Source of the DNA: Spirochaetales bacterium
Lineage (GTDB): Bacteria > Spirochaetota > JAAYUW01
Length of the DNA: 49,058 nt
Assembly (NCBI GenBank): GCA_012797605.1
Contig: JAAZOT010000067.1
Coordinates: 1 to 49,058 of the forward strand
Direction of reading: 5' to 3'
The notes under the pieces were generated by a model. The model did not search any database. It was not told the origin of the DNA and was given only the letters and a program-made list of their open reading frames with translations. A program made the translations under genes and the position numbers. This document shows positions 16,469-24,668 of the stretch, piece by piece (position 1 is the stretch's first letter; the number at the start of each line of letters is the position of its first letter).

Positions 16469-17275
16469 TTATAATGCCTCTTCACTATCTGTTGGTTCAG
16501 GGGGGACTTCATCTATAGTTGTAGCACTTTGTAATATAGTATCAACAAGGGTTGTATCAATTGATGAAGAAGATGAAGTTGTGGAAGAAGTCGAAGAAGA
16601 TGTGGAGGAAGAACTAGAAGAACTTGAAGATGAGCTAGAAGAAGTGCTTGTATTAGAAGTAGATGAAGATGCAGTCATATTCTCTGGGAACTTAAAATTA
16701 GGATCAGAAATAACAGAAATGAAGTACAAGATTTTTTCTCTTTTTACTGGATCTGTTGGGTATTCTACATATAGTTTCCAATATTTTAATGTGTTCTCTT
16801 TATCTTTTAAGAAATAATAGCAAAAACCAAGGTTTAAAAAAACTGAACCATTTGTTGGCTGTAATTCTAAAACTTTCAAAAACCAAATTATGGATTCTTC
16901 AAATTTAAATAAATTATAATAAGTTAAACCAATATTATAATAAAAAATTGTTACATTCTTATTGAATTCAACCCCTTTTAAATAATAGTTTAGAGCAACT
17001 TCATAATTTTGTTCTAAAAAATATATATTCCCAAGATAATAATAGATGATGTAATTTTCTGGATCTTCAGTAAGTGCTTTTTCCAAAAATATTTTTGCAA
17101 TTTGGAATTTACCTTCAATATAATATTGCTCACCCTTATTGAAATTTGATTGTGTTTCTTGAGCTAAAAGATTTGTAACTGAGCAAAAAGTTAAAACTTC
17201 TGGTGTAAAAACTAATATTAATATAATAGAGAAAAAATATATTAAAACTGAGAAATTAAATTTTACTTTTTTCAT
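16469..17275 (-). CDS. Exported TPR protein with serine/threonine-rich C-terminal tail
   Basis: A signal peptide or anchor covers about residues 1-39 (hydrophobic 9-23, possible cleavage after LLAQ). Three to four TPR units follow between residues 43 and 180 (for example GEQYYIEGKFQIAKIFLEKA and NIGLTYYNLFKFEESIIWFL). Residues 201-238 are almost pure Ser and Thr, including a run of 14 serines, followed by a short acidic, proline-containing tail (VPPEPTDSEEAL). The tail-coding DNA at 16562-16675 is repetitive and could vary in length by slippage. The start has only a weak AGAG site. It is next to two other TPR genes. The low-complexity tail may be a linker or a target for modification. Confidence 0.82.
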   Translation of the reverse strand: MKKVKFNFSVLIYFFSIILILVFTPEVLTFCSVTNLLAQETQSNFNKGEQYYIEGKFQIAKIFLEKALTEDPENYIIYYYLGNIYFLEQNYEVALNYYLKGVEFNKNVTIFYYNIGLTYYNLFKFEESIIWFLKVLELQPTNGSVFLNLGFCYYFLKDKENTLKYWKLYVEYPTDPVKREKILYFISVISDPNFKFPENMTASSSTSNTSTSSSSSSSSSSSSSTSSSTSSTTSSSSSIDTTLVDTILQSATTIDEVPPEPTDSEEAL

Positions 17276-17475
17276 AGTCTCTTATCAAAATAATAGCATA
17301 ATAAATTAATTTTTCTATTTCTTTTTCGATTGAAATTAATGAATGATTAGAAAATAAAAATTCTCATATTTGCTTTTTGCTAAAAATTAATTAAATTTAA
17401 ATCAGGTAGTACTTAGATAATTAATAAAGTAAAATTAATATTGTGGTTATCATTAAGTAAGGAAAAACAAAAAAA

Positions 17476-18858
17476 ATGGAATTAACTATTTTAGTTTCAA
17501 TTATTGCTTCTGTTTTTTTGATTATAATTTTTCTTTTGATTAGGGTAATATTTAATCCACTAAAAATATCCAAAATTAATGAACTAATGTCAAAAGGCGA
17601 ATTCTCTGAAGCAGCAAATATTTGTCAAAGGATGTTAGAAAAAGATTCAGATAATCCAAAATTACACTATCTTTTAGGTGATTGTTATTATAACCTAGGT
17701 AACTATACTGGAGCAAAAGCAGAATATAATTATCTTTTTAGATATAACCTTGAATCTTATGATATTCCAGAGGAGGATGTAAGATATAAACTAGCAGAAA
17801 TCTATTTACAATCAAATCAAACTGAAGAAGCCTTAAAAGAACTTCTATTAATTGCAAAGAAAAATCCATCGGATTTAAAAACGATGCTTAAAATTGGGAA
17901 TATTTTCAAACAATTTGGTAAGTGGGAAAATGCTATTCTATACTTTCAAAAAGCTCTGGCAATAGATAAATCAAATGTTGAAGCCATTTTTTCTCTTGGA
18001 GAAGCTTTTTATAATAGAAAACAATATAAAACAGCATTGAAATATCTTTCAACTGCATTGAAAACAGCTCCTAATTCAGTCGATGCAAACTATTTTATAG
18101 GGCTTTGTTATAAAGAATTAGGAGAGTTAAGAACTGCTTTAATACATTTGAAAAAAGCCGTGAATGATAAAAAGTTAGGTTTAAATTCGGCATATTCAAC
18201 TGGTTTAATTTATTATGAATTAGGACAATATAAGGAATCAATAGACTATTTTAAGATTGCTGGTGATTATGTTGAAGATAAAAAATCTACTACATATTTA
18301 AATATTCTTTATGCACAAGCGGAAAGTTTTTCTAAAATGAATCTTATCCCTGAGGCAGTCGAAATTTGGGAAAATATTTATTCTATAAGATCAAATTTTA
18401 GAGATGTCGTTGTAAAATTATCAAAATATCAGCATTTAAAGAATGATGAACCTGTCAGAGAATTTTTGACTTTATCAAATGAGAATTTTTTAGAAACATG
18501 CAAGAAAATTATTCATCATTTTGGCTGTAAAATTGTTAAGATGGAACTTATAGAAAAAGGAAAGGGAGCTGAAGCTCAGACAATAGGATCAACATCTCAA
18601 TGGAAAAATTTGGATAAATTACCAGTCTTCTTTTATATTATTAGAGATGTTTCAGAACCTATTACCCAAAGAGAAATTGGACTTATTTTAGATAAGATGA
18701 AAATAACTAAATCCGCTAAAGCCTATTTAATTTCACCATCATATACAGTCGCAGATGTCGAATATCAAGCTACCTCGAGACCTATAGAAATAATAAGCCG
18801 TGATAAATTATCAAATCTTCTAGTAGAAATACAAAACGAGATTTTTGAAGAAATTTAA
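17476..18858 (+). CDS. Membrane TPR protein with C-terminal Mrr-like (restriction endonuclease fold) domain
   Basis: An N-terminal membrane segment (about residues 3-27) precedes TPR units from about 30 to 300 (EAANICQRMLEKDSDNPKLHY, ALKYLSTALKTAPNSVDANY and others). Residues from about 330 to 455 resemble the Mrr_cat fold: a start like FLETCKKIIHHFGCKIVK, a core that ends ITKSAKAYLISPSYTVADVEYQ, and RPIEIISRDKLSNLL. The catalytic D-QxK signature is not present (PVFFYIIRD stands where VQxK is expected), so nuclease activity is doubtful. Similar TPR-plus-endonuclease-fold proteins occur in spirochaetes. AAGGAAA lies about 12 bases before the ATG. It is divergent from the Ser-rich TPR gene. The function is unknown. 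Confidence 0.82.
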   Translation: MELTILVSIIASVFLIIIFLLIRVIFNPLKISKINELMSKGEFSEAANICQRMLEKDSDNPKLHYLLGDCYYNLGNYTGAKAEYNYLFRYNLESYDIPEEDVRYKLAEIYLQSNQTEEALKELLLIAKKNPSDLKTMLKIGNIFKQFGKWENAILYFQKALAIDKSNVEAIFSLGEAFYNRKQYKTALKYLSTALKTAPNSVDANYFIGLCYKELGELRTALIHLKKAVNDKKLGLNSAYSTGLIYYELGQYKESIDYFKIAGDYVEDKKSTTYLNILYAQAESFSKMNLIPEAVEIWENIYSIRSNFRDVVVKLSKYQHLKNDEPVREFLTLSNENFLETCKKIIHHFGCKIVKMELIEKGKGAEAQTIGSTSQWKNLDKLPVFFYIIRDVSEPITQREIGLILDKMKITKSAKAYLISPSYTVADVEYQATSRPIEIISRDKLSNLLVEIQNEIFEEI

Positions 18859-18868
18859 TTATACCCTC

Positions 18869-18897
18869 TTGACAAAAAATTATATAATGTAATTAAT
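18869..18897 (+). promoter_or_regulatory. Candidate promoter of the tRNA-Val/tRNA-Gly unit
   Basis: A perfect TTGACA at 18869-18874 is followed, 17 bases later, by ATTAAT (18892-18897, four matches to TATAAT). A perfect TATAAT at 18883-18888 is only eight bases from the -35 box, too close to pair with it. Confidence 0.45.
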
Positions 18898-18900
18898 TCA

Positions 18901-18928
18901 TTTGCTTTAGCCACAAAGCAAAATTTTT
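18901..18928 (+). terminator. Stem-loop with T-tract before tRNA-Val
   Basis: A perfect eight-base inverted repeat, TTTGCTTT (18901-18908) and AAAGCAAA (18915-18922), with a six-base loop, is followed by TTTTT (18924-18928). It may terminate the upstream TPR transcript. Because it lies downstream of the tRNA promoter, it could instead attenuate or mark the tRNA leader. The stem has only two G-C pairs. Confidence 0.4.
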
Positions 18929-18929
18929 C

Positions 18930-19002
18930 GGGCGATTAGCTCAGCTGGGAGAGCTTCTGCCTTACAAGCAGGAGGTCGTAGGTTCAAGCCCTGCATCGCC
19001 CA
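18930..19002 (+). tRNA. tRNA-Val (anticodon TAC)
   Basis: This is a complete 73-base cloverleaf. Acceptor GGGCGAT pairs with ATCGCCC, the D stem is GCTC/GAGC, the anticodon stem is TCTGC/GCAGG around loop CTTACAA (anticodon TAC, valine), and the T arm is GTAGG-TTCAAGC-CCTGC. The discriminator base is A, and the CCA end is not encoded. It is followed five bases later by tRNA-Gly. Confidence 0.97.
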
Positions 19003-19007
19003 TTTTT

Positions 19008-19080
19008 GCAGGAATAGCTCAGTTGGTAGAGCTCCACCTTGCCAAGGTGGATGTCGCGGGTTCAAGTCCCGTTTCCTGCT
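19008..19080 (+). tRNA. tRNA-Gly (anticodon GCC)
   Basis: This is a complete 73-base cloverleaf. Acceptor GCAGGAA pairs with TTCCTGC, the anticodon stem is CCACC/GGTGG around loop TTGCCAA (anticodon GCC, glycine), and the T arm is GCGGG-TTCAAGT-CCCGT. The discriminator is T and CCA is not encoded. It is co-transcribed with tRNA-Val and lies 110 bases before the glycyl-tRNA synthetase gene, with a strong terminator in between. Confidence 0.97.
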
Positions 19081-19090
19081 TATTTATTAG

Positions 19091-19124
19091 GGAGCTATCG
19101 AAAGTTTTGATAGCTCCTTTTTTT
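19091..19124 (+). terminator. Intrinsic terminator after tRNA-Gly
   Basis: GGAGCTATC (19091-19099) and GATAGCTCC (19109-19117) form a perfect nine-base stem with a nine-base loop, followed by seven T residues (19118-19124). It separates the tRNA unit from the glycyl-tRNA synthetase gene. Confidence 0.9.
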
Positions 19125-19190
19125 ATTTAATGGATTTTTTTGAATAATTTGTTAAATATGAATAGCAAAATTATCAAATGAGGAAAATAG

Positions 19191-20567
19191 ATGACTGACT
19201 TAAAAACATTAGTTTCACTTGCAAAAAGAAGAGGATTTGTTTTTCAAGGATCAGAAATATATGGAGGACTTTCAAATACTTGGGATTTTGGTCCTTTAGG
19301 GGTTAGTCTTAAAAATACCATAAAAAATCTTTTCTGGCACAAGATGGTTACAACAAGACAAGATATGTTTGGATTGGATAGTGCTATATTGATGAACCCA
19401 AGAGTCTGGGAAGCTTCAGGTCATCTTGGAAATTTTACTGATCCCCTAGTAGATTGTAAAAACTGTAAGGAAAGATTTAGAGCCGATGATCTTTTAGAAC
19501 AAAAATTGCAAAAAGATAAAATACCTGCTGAAGCAGAGCTCTTGAATAAAATGCTAAAAGAAATGAACATTACCTGTCCATCTTGTGGAGCCTCTGATTT
19601 TACAGAAGTAAGAAGATTCAACCTTATGTTTAAAACATTTGCTGGAGTTGTAGAAGATAAAGCCAATGAAATATACTTAAGACCTGAAACCGCTCAAGGA
19701 ATATTTGTAAATTTTAATAATATAGTTAATTCATCTAGACCAAAACTTCCATTTGGTATTGCTCAAATTGGAAAATCTTTTAGGAATGAAATTACTCCAG
19801 GTAATTTTATTTTTAGAACAAGAGAATTTGAGCAGATGGAGATTGAATATTTCGTTTTTCCTGGAACTGAAAATCAATATTTTGATTCATGGATAAATGA
19901 GTTTATGAACTTTTTGACTTCTCTCGGTATCTCAAAAGAAAATTTAAGGATAAGAGAGCATAGTAAAGAAGAGCTATCTCATTATTCAAACAGAACTTGT
20001 GATATCGAATATAACTTCCCATGGGGATGGGGTGAATTGATGGGTATTGCAAGTCGAACAGATTATGATTTAAAAAGACATTCCGAATATTCTGGAGTTG
20101 AATTAAAATACTTCGATCCATATACAAATACTCATATTACCCCATATGTCATTGAACCAAGTTGCGGTGTGGAAAGATTGCTTTTGGCTATAATGTTTGA
20201 TTGTTATTATGAAGAGACAGTTAAAGATGAAAAAAGGGTTGTTTTAAGATTTCCCATAAATCTTTCTCCTATTAAGGTTGCAATCCTTCCTTTGAAAAAG
20301 AATGAACCAAGAATTGTTGAAAAAGCAAAAGAAATTTTCAAAATCATATCACCATATTTCGCTGTACAATATGATGATACTGGTTCTATAGGTAAACTTT
20401 ATAGAAGACAGGATGAAATAGGAACTCCTTTTTGTGTAACAATTGATTTTCAAACAGTCGAACAAGACGACACCGTGACCGTTCGAGACAGAGATTCAAT
20501 GCAGCAGGAAAGAATTAAAGTTGGTGAGCTTTTAAATTACTTTAAGAATAAAATAAATTTATTTTAA
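19191..20567 (+). CDS. glyS: Glycyl-tRNA synthetase, homodimeric type
   Basis: This class II synthetase charges tRNA-Gly. At 458 residues it is the alpha2 type rather than the separate alpha/beta subunits. Seen in order are SLAKRRGFVFQGSEIYGG, WDFGPLGV, LMNPRVWEASGH, zinc-binding pairs CKNC and CPSC, RPETAQGIFVNF, motif 2 (FRNEITPGNFIFRTREFEQME), motif 3 (EPSCGVERLLLAIMFD), and an anticodon-binding domain from about residue 360 to the end. GAGGAAAA precedes the ATG. A tRNA-Gly gene lies directly upstream, but no T-box element is visible in the 66 bases between the terminator and the start codon. Confidence 0.97.
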   Translation: MTDLKTLVSLAKRRGFVFQGSEIYGGLSNTWDFGPLGVSLKNTIKNLFWHKMVTTRQDMFGLDSAILMNPRVWEASGHLGNFTDPLVDCKNCKERFRADDLLEQKLQKDKIPAEAELLNKMLKEMNITCPSCGASDFTEVRRFNLMFKTFAGVVEDKANEIYLRPETAQGIFVNFNNIVNSSRPKLPFGIAQIGKSFRNEITPGNFIFRTREFEQMEIEYFVFPGTENQYFDSWINEFMNFLTSLGISKENLRIREHSKEELSHYSNRTCDIEYNFPWGWGELMGIASRTDYDLKRHSEYSGVELKYFDPYTNTHITPYVIEPSCGVERLLLAIMFDCYYEETVKDEKRVVLRFPINLSPIKVAILPLKKNEPRIVEKAKEIFKIISPYFAVQYDDTGSIGKLYRRQDEIGTPFCVTIDFQTVEQDDTVTVRDRDSMQQERIKVGELLNYFKNKINLF

Positions 20568-20629
20568 AATAATTGTTCTACAATTTAATTTTTGTGCCAT
20601 AATTATTATAAGGTTAAAAAGGAGAGTTT

Positions 20630-23600
20630 ATGAAAAAATTGAGACAAACTCTCATCATAGTTATTCTCTTAATGTTTTTTATTACATTAAATTCAGCTGA
20701 TTTTACGAATGGTGTTTTTATAGAAGGATCAGCGACTCCATTATTCATAACTGGATTTGGTGGTTTAAGCATTCCTTTTTCTACTGGAAGTTTTATATTA
20801 AATCCATCACTAGCTGCATCCTTATATCAAAATGAAGGAGCTTTATTATTTGGTGGCTTTACAAATTTTTTATATATTTCAAGTTATTTTAATTTTATAA
20901 CAGATTATGGAAATCTTTCATTTTTTGGTTCATATATTGGTAATTATGCTAATATAAACTATGTAATAATTAAGACTTCTTTTTCAAAAATGATTAATGA
21001 ATCCTTTTTCGCTGGTTTCGATTTGAATCTATTTACTAACAACTTTTCTAATTTTGGATTTGGATTTGATTTCGGAATAACAAGTATTAATAATGAAGAA
21101 ATCCCTGTGGGTTTTTCATTTTCAAGATTTTCATATGCCTTTGTCGTCAAAAATCTTGGTTTGCCAATTAAAATTCTTTTAGGTGAAGAAATCTCCGTCC
21201 CACCAATAGGTCTTGGTGGGGGGGCAAGTTTTACATTTTTAAATATCTCTAACATCATATATAGCAAACTATATTCTGATTTATATTTGTATTTTTATCC
21301 CTTGGGGTTTAGTTTAAAAACTGGATTAATCTTTAATATTCTTGATTATGTGGATATTGTAACTGCTTTTAATTTAGGAACCGATAATACTTCAATAATG
21401 GAATCTGCATGGCTCTTCCTTGGTTTATCTTTTAAAATACCTATACAGAATAATACAATTTATGCATCTTATAGTTATATTCCTACATCTAATGGTGGGC
21501 AGCATTCCATAACTACTTCTTTTGCTTTTGGTAAAATTGACACCGAAGCACCCAAAGCGAAACTTATAGTACAAAGTAATTCAAAGAGAAACGCTTTTTC
21601 TCCAAATTATGATGGTCAAAAAGATGAGATTAACATTGAACCTAAATTTTCAGATAATGGAATTATTGCAGGATGGAAAATTCAAATTTTCAATCAGAAT
21701 AATGAGATAATAAAAGAGTTTATAGGAGAAGATGTTAGAAAAATTAGTTACCTGACAATTCAGAAAATATTGTCCAGATTGTTTGAAAAAAGAAAAGCTG
21801 TCGAAGTTCCAAAAGTTATAACATGGGATGGCACAAATAAAAATGGAGTCATAGCTCCTGATGGAATCTATAAAATAGTCGCTACTGTGTGGGATGAAAG
21901 ATACAATCAAACTGATTCAGAACCTGTGTATCTTGTTATAGATACTAAAATTGATCCATTCAATTTAAAAACAAAGACCCAAATCTTTTCACCTAACAAA
22001 GACGGGAATCTTGATAGTCTAGAAGTAAAAATTAATTTTAATAATTTTGAAGAGTACGATTTTTGTCAAATTAATATTTTAGATAACTTACAAAATATAG
22101 TCAATGTATATAATTTTGATAAAGGGAGCATCAAAGAAAATGAACTTGATTTTAGCTGGGATGGCCTAACAAGTTCTGGTAAAATTGCAAGTGAGGGAAA
22201 TTATATATTATATGTTAAGTACTATGATGATGCTGGTAACTCTTTAGAAGTAAAATCAGAAAAGATCAAGCTTGTATTAGCTTATGAAATATTAAAACTT
22301 AATCTTAAAAATGACTCTTCTTATTTTTCATCAAATAAGATATCAAAGCAAAATCAACTTGATTTTACTTTAGATATTTCATCTATTGAGGGAATTCAAT
22401 CTTTAATATTTTACATTATAGATCAAAATGGAAGCATTGTTTTTTCTAAAACATATGACGATAATGTACCGCAGAGTTTTAGTTGGAATGGCATAAATAA
22501 TAATAATTCTGTGGTTGAAGACGGGAAATATTTTGCCTTCGTGGTTGCAAAGTATGATAGTGGAAACGAACCAAAATCAAATGAAATTCAAATATTTAAA
22601 GATTCAACTTTACCAAAATTAGAAGTAAAAGAAGAATACACCGCTTTTTCACCAAATGATGATGGTGTACAAGATACGGTTACAATTTCAATAGAAAAAG
22701 AAGAAAAAGCAAAGATAACCGAAATTCAAATAGTTTCTTCAGATGGTAAAAGATATTCTTTCCCAGTAGAATCTATTAAAGATGGTAAATTCACTTTGGA
22801 TGGTAAGGACAGTAGTGGAAATGATCTGCAACAGGGGAATTATTACATTGAATTTAAAGCCATAGATCTAGCTGGAAATATTTCCAATGTACAAACAAAC
22901 AATATAACTTTGGTTCGTAAAGCAGAAGAAGTATCTATAAATACGGACATTTTTTATTATTCTCCAAATAATGATAAGAGAAATGATATAATCAATTTTT
23001 CTTGTTTCGCTGAGAATAGTGAAAATGTCATTGGTATGGATTTGATTATAGAGGATTCAAATAATAAAGTAGTTTACACGAAACACTTCTCAAAATTTAC
23101 TCCTAATATTCAATTTTCTGATGTCTTACCTGAAGGCAAGAATTTTTATTATATAAAGGTTTTTTATAACAATGGAAATTCGCCAGTATCTGTTAAAAGA
23201 AATATAATAGTAGATTTAACTGCCCCAATTGTTAATTTAAACCCAATAAATCAATACTTTACAACAAATGAACCTTTTTCGACAACCTCACTTATAGAAT
23301 ATGATATTTCTGAAAAAATTTTGAAAGCATACTATATTATCTATGATTCAAATAATAAAAAGGTTTTTCAGCAACAGCTTGATTCTGAAAATGGTAAAAT
23401 ACAGTGGAATGGAAAGCAAGAAGAGAAGATATTACCCGAAGGGGAATATAAGGTAACTTTAGAAGCCTATGATCTTGCTCAAAATAGATCTGAACAATCA
23501 ACTTTTATCTATCTTATTCAAACAACACCTAAATTAAAACTTGAATCCAAATACGATGTTATTTCTCCTAATAATGACAATCAATTTGATGAAACAGAAG

Positions 23601-24556
23601 TAAAAATAATTACTGAAGACCTTAAGACTTTAGATAAACTTATAAAGAAAACAATAGTAATAAAAGATAATGAAAACAAGGTAATTGCAACAGTAGATAT
23701 CCCTTTAAATTCAGATACATTTTTATTTACAGGTGTGGGTCTAGCTGATGGCATATATAAGATTTCGGCTATTTATTCTTATTTATCAGGAATAAAAAAC
23801 AGTAGCGAAATAAATATTACAATAGATAAAACCCCTCCTAAGGTCGATTTAGTTATAAAACCAGAATTATTTTCACCAGATAATGATGGCGAAAAAGACA
23901 CCCTTTTTATTACTTATTCCATAAATGATTTTTCGGATATAGAATCTTATACTATTAGGATTTATAGGCTTTTTGAAGAAGGTAAAAGAAGTGTAAAACC
24001 ATTTAAGGTATTTCAATTTAGTAAACCTTATGGAAAAACAATAACTAATCAATTGCAATGGGATGGTACAGGTGATGAGCCAAACTCTTTGGTAGATTCA
24101 GCTTCTGATTATCAACTCACATTTACCGCAATCGATAAAGCTGGAAATGAAATAAATATAAACCAGACTTTTACAGTAGATATTCTTGTTATTAAGACTG
24201 ATATCGGTTATAAAATTATTATAAATTCAATTGAGTTTGATTTTAATTCAGCTATTCTTAAAAAATCAAATTTTAAGATTCTTGATCTACTAATAAAAAA
24301 ATTACTTAAATTTCCGGATTATAAAATATTGATAGTAGGCTTTACAGATTCAATAGGTGATCCAGAGTATAACCTAAAACTTTCTGAAAGAAGAGCTAAG
24401 GCCGTTTATGATTACCTCATTAAAAATGATATTCCAAAAACAAGGCTGGAATATAAGGGGATGGGTTCTGCAAATCCTATAGACACAAATGATACTGAAG
24501 AAGGAAGAAGAAGAAATCGAAGAGTAGAATTTTACCTCATCAAAATGAACCAATAA
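20630..24556 (+). CDS. Large envelope protein: beta-barrel-like N-terminus, eight FlgD/Ig-like repeats, OmpA peptidoglycan-binding C-terminus
   Basis: The product has 1308 residues with a signal peptide (about 1-23). Residues 24-300 are rich in Phe, Gly, Ser and Asn with alternating strands (GFGGLSIPFSTGSFILNPS and similar), resembling PorV/UPF0164-type outer-membrane barrels. Eight modules of about 100 residues follow. Six open with a calcium-loop-like signature, SPNxDG or a close variant, near residues 324, 453, 673, 778, 980 and 1082; two degenerate openings lie near 566 and 876. The modules contain FlgD-like phrases such as TWDGTNKNG and APDGIYKIVATVWD. The C-terminal 115 residues are an OmpA domain (VGFTDSIGDPEYNLKLSERRAKAVYDYL, GRRRNRRVEF). 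AAGGAG precedes the ATG. It may bridge the outer membrane and peptidoglycan. Confidence 0.88.
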   Translation: MKKLRQTLIIVILLMFFITLNSADFTNGVFIEGSATPLFITGFGGLSIPFSTGSFILNPSLAASLYQNEGALLFGGFTNFLYISSYFNFITDYGNLSFFGSYIGNYANINYVIIKTSFSKMINESFFAGFDLNLFTNNFSNFGFGFDFGITSINNEEIPVGFSFSRFSYAFVVKNLGLPIKILLGEEISVPPIGLGGGASFTFLNISNIIYSKLYSDLYLYFYPLGFSLKTGLIFNILDYVDIVTAFNLGTDNTSIMESAWLFLGLSFKIPIQNNTIYASYSYIPTSNGGQHSITTSFAFGKIDTEAPKAKLIVQSNSKRNAFSPNYDGQKDEINIEPKFSDNGIIAGWKIQIFNQNNEIIKEFIGEDVRKISYLTIQKILSRLFEKRKAVEVPKVITWDGTNKNGVIAPDGIYKIVATVWDERYNQTDSEPVYLVIDTKIDPFNLKTKTQIFSPNKDGNLDSLEVKINFNNFEEYDFCQINILDNLQNIVNVYNFDKGSIKENELDFSWDGLTSSGKIASEGNYILYVKYYDDAGNSLEVKSEKIKLVLAYEILKLNLKNDSSYFSSNKISKQNQLDFTLDISSIEGIQSLIFYIIDQNGSIVFSKTYDDNVPQSFSWNGINNNNSVVEDGKYFAFVVAKYDSGNEPKSNEIQIFKDSTLPKLEVKEEYTAFSPNDDGVQDTVTISIEKEEKAKITEIQIVSSDGKRYSFPVESIKDGKFTLDGKDSSGNDLQQGNYYIEFKAIDLAGNISNVQTNNITLVRKAEEVSINTDIFYYSPNNDKRNDIINFSCFAENSENVIGMDLIIEDSNNKVVYTKHFSKFTPNIQFSDVLPEGKNFYYIKVFYNNGNSPVSVKRNIIVDLTAPIVNLNPINQYFTTNEPFSTTSLIEYDISEKILKAYYIIYDSNNKKVFQQQLDSENGKIQWNGKQEEKILPEGEYKVTLEAYDLAQNRSEQSTFIYLIQTTPKLKLESKYDVISPNNDNQFDETEVKIITEDLKTLDKLIKKTIVIKDNENKVIATVDIPLNSDTFLFTGVGLADGIYKISAIYSYLSGIKNSSEINITIDKTPPKVDLVIKPELFSPDNDGEKDTLFITYSINDFSDIESYTIRIYRLFEEGKRSVKPFKVFQFSKPYGKTITNQLQWDGTGDEPNSLVDSASDYQLTFTAIDKAGNEININQTFTVDILVIKTDIGYKIIINSIEFDFNSAILKKSNFKILDLLIKKLLKFPDYKILIVGFTDSIGDPEYNLKLSERRAKAVYDYLIKNDIPKTRLEYKGMGSANPIDTNDTEEGRRRNRRVEFYLIKMNQ

Positions 24557-24577
24557 AAATTAAATTGAGCCAATAAA
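24546..24577. repeat. Imperfect 12-bp tandem duplication at the OmpA gene stop
   Basis: The string tgaaccaataaa (24546-24557) recurs as tgagccaataaa (24566-24577) with one mismatch and a 20-base period. The first copy contains the TAA stop. Confidence 0.45.
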
Positions 24578-24668
24578 TATGTATTTATATTATGGGTAAT
24601 TATATTTGTTAATTATATTTAACATTAAAGATATTTTTTAGAAAGTTTTTTAATAAAGGAGTTAGAAT

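Noticed and set aside
16581-16817. Plus-strand frame encoding a Glu-rich coiled-coil-like peptide
   Set aside because: It is the antisense of the Ser/Thr-rich tail of the minus-strand TPR gene; trinucleotide repeats give open frames on both strands, and there is no ribosome binding site.
18869-18888. TTGACA with perfect TATAAT as tRNA promoter
   Set aside because: The spacing is only eight bases; ATTAAT at 18892-18897 gives the normal 17.
19125-19190. T-box riboswitch in front of glyS
   Set aside because: The 66 bases between terminator and start are too short, and no T-box antiterminator sequence is seen; the upstream stem belongs to the tRNA unit.
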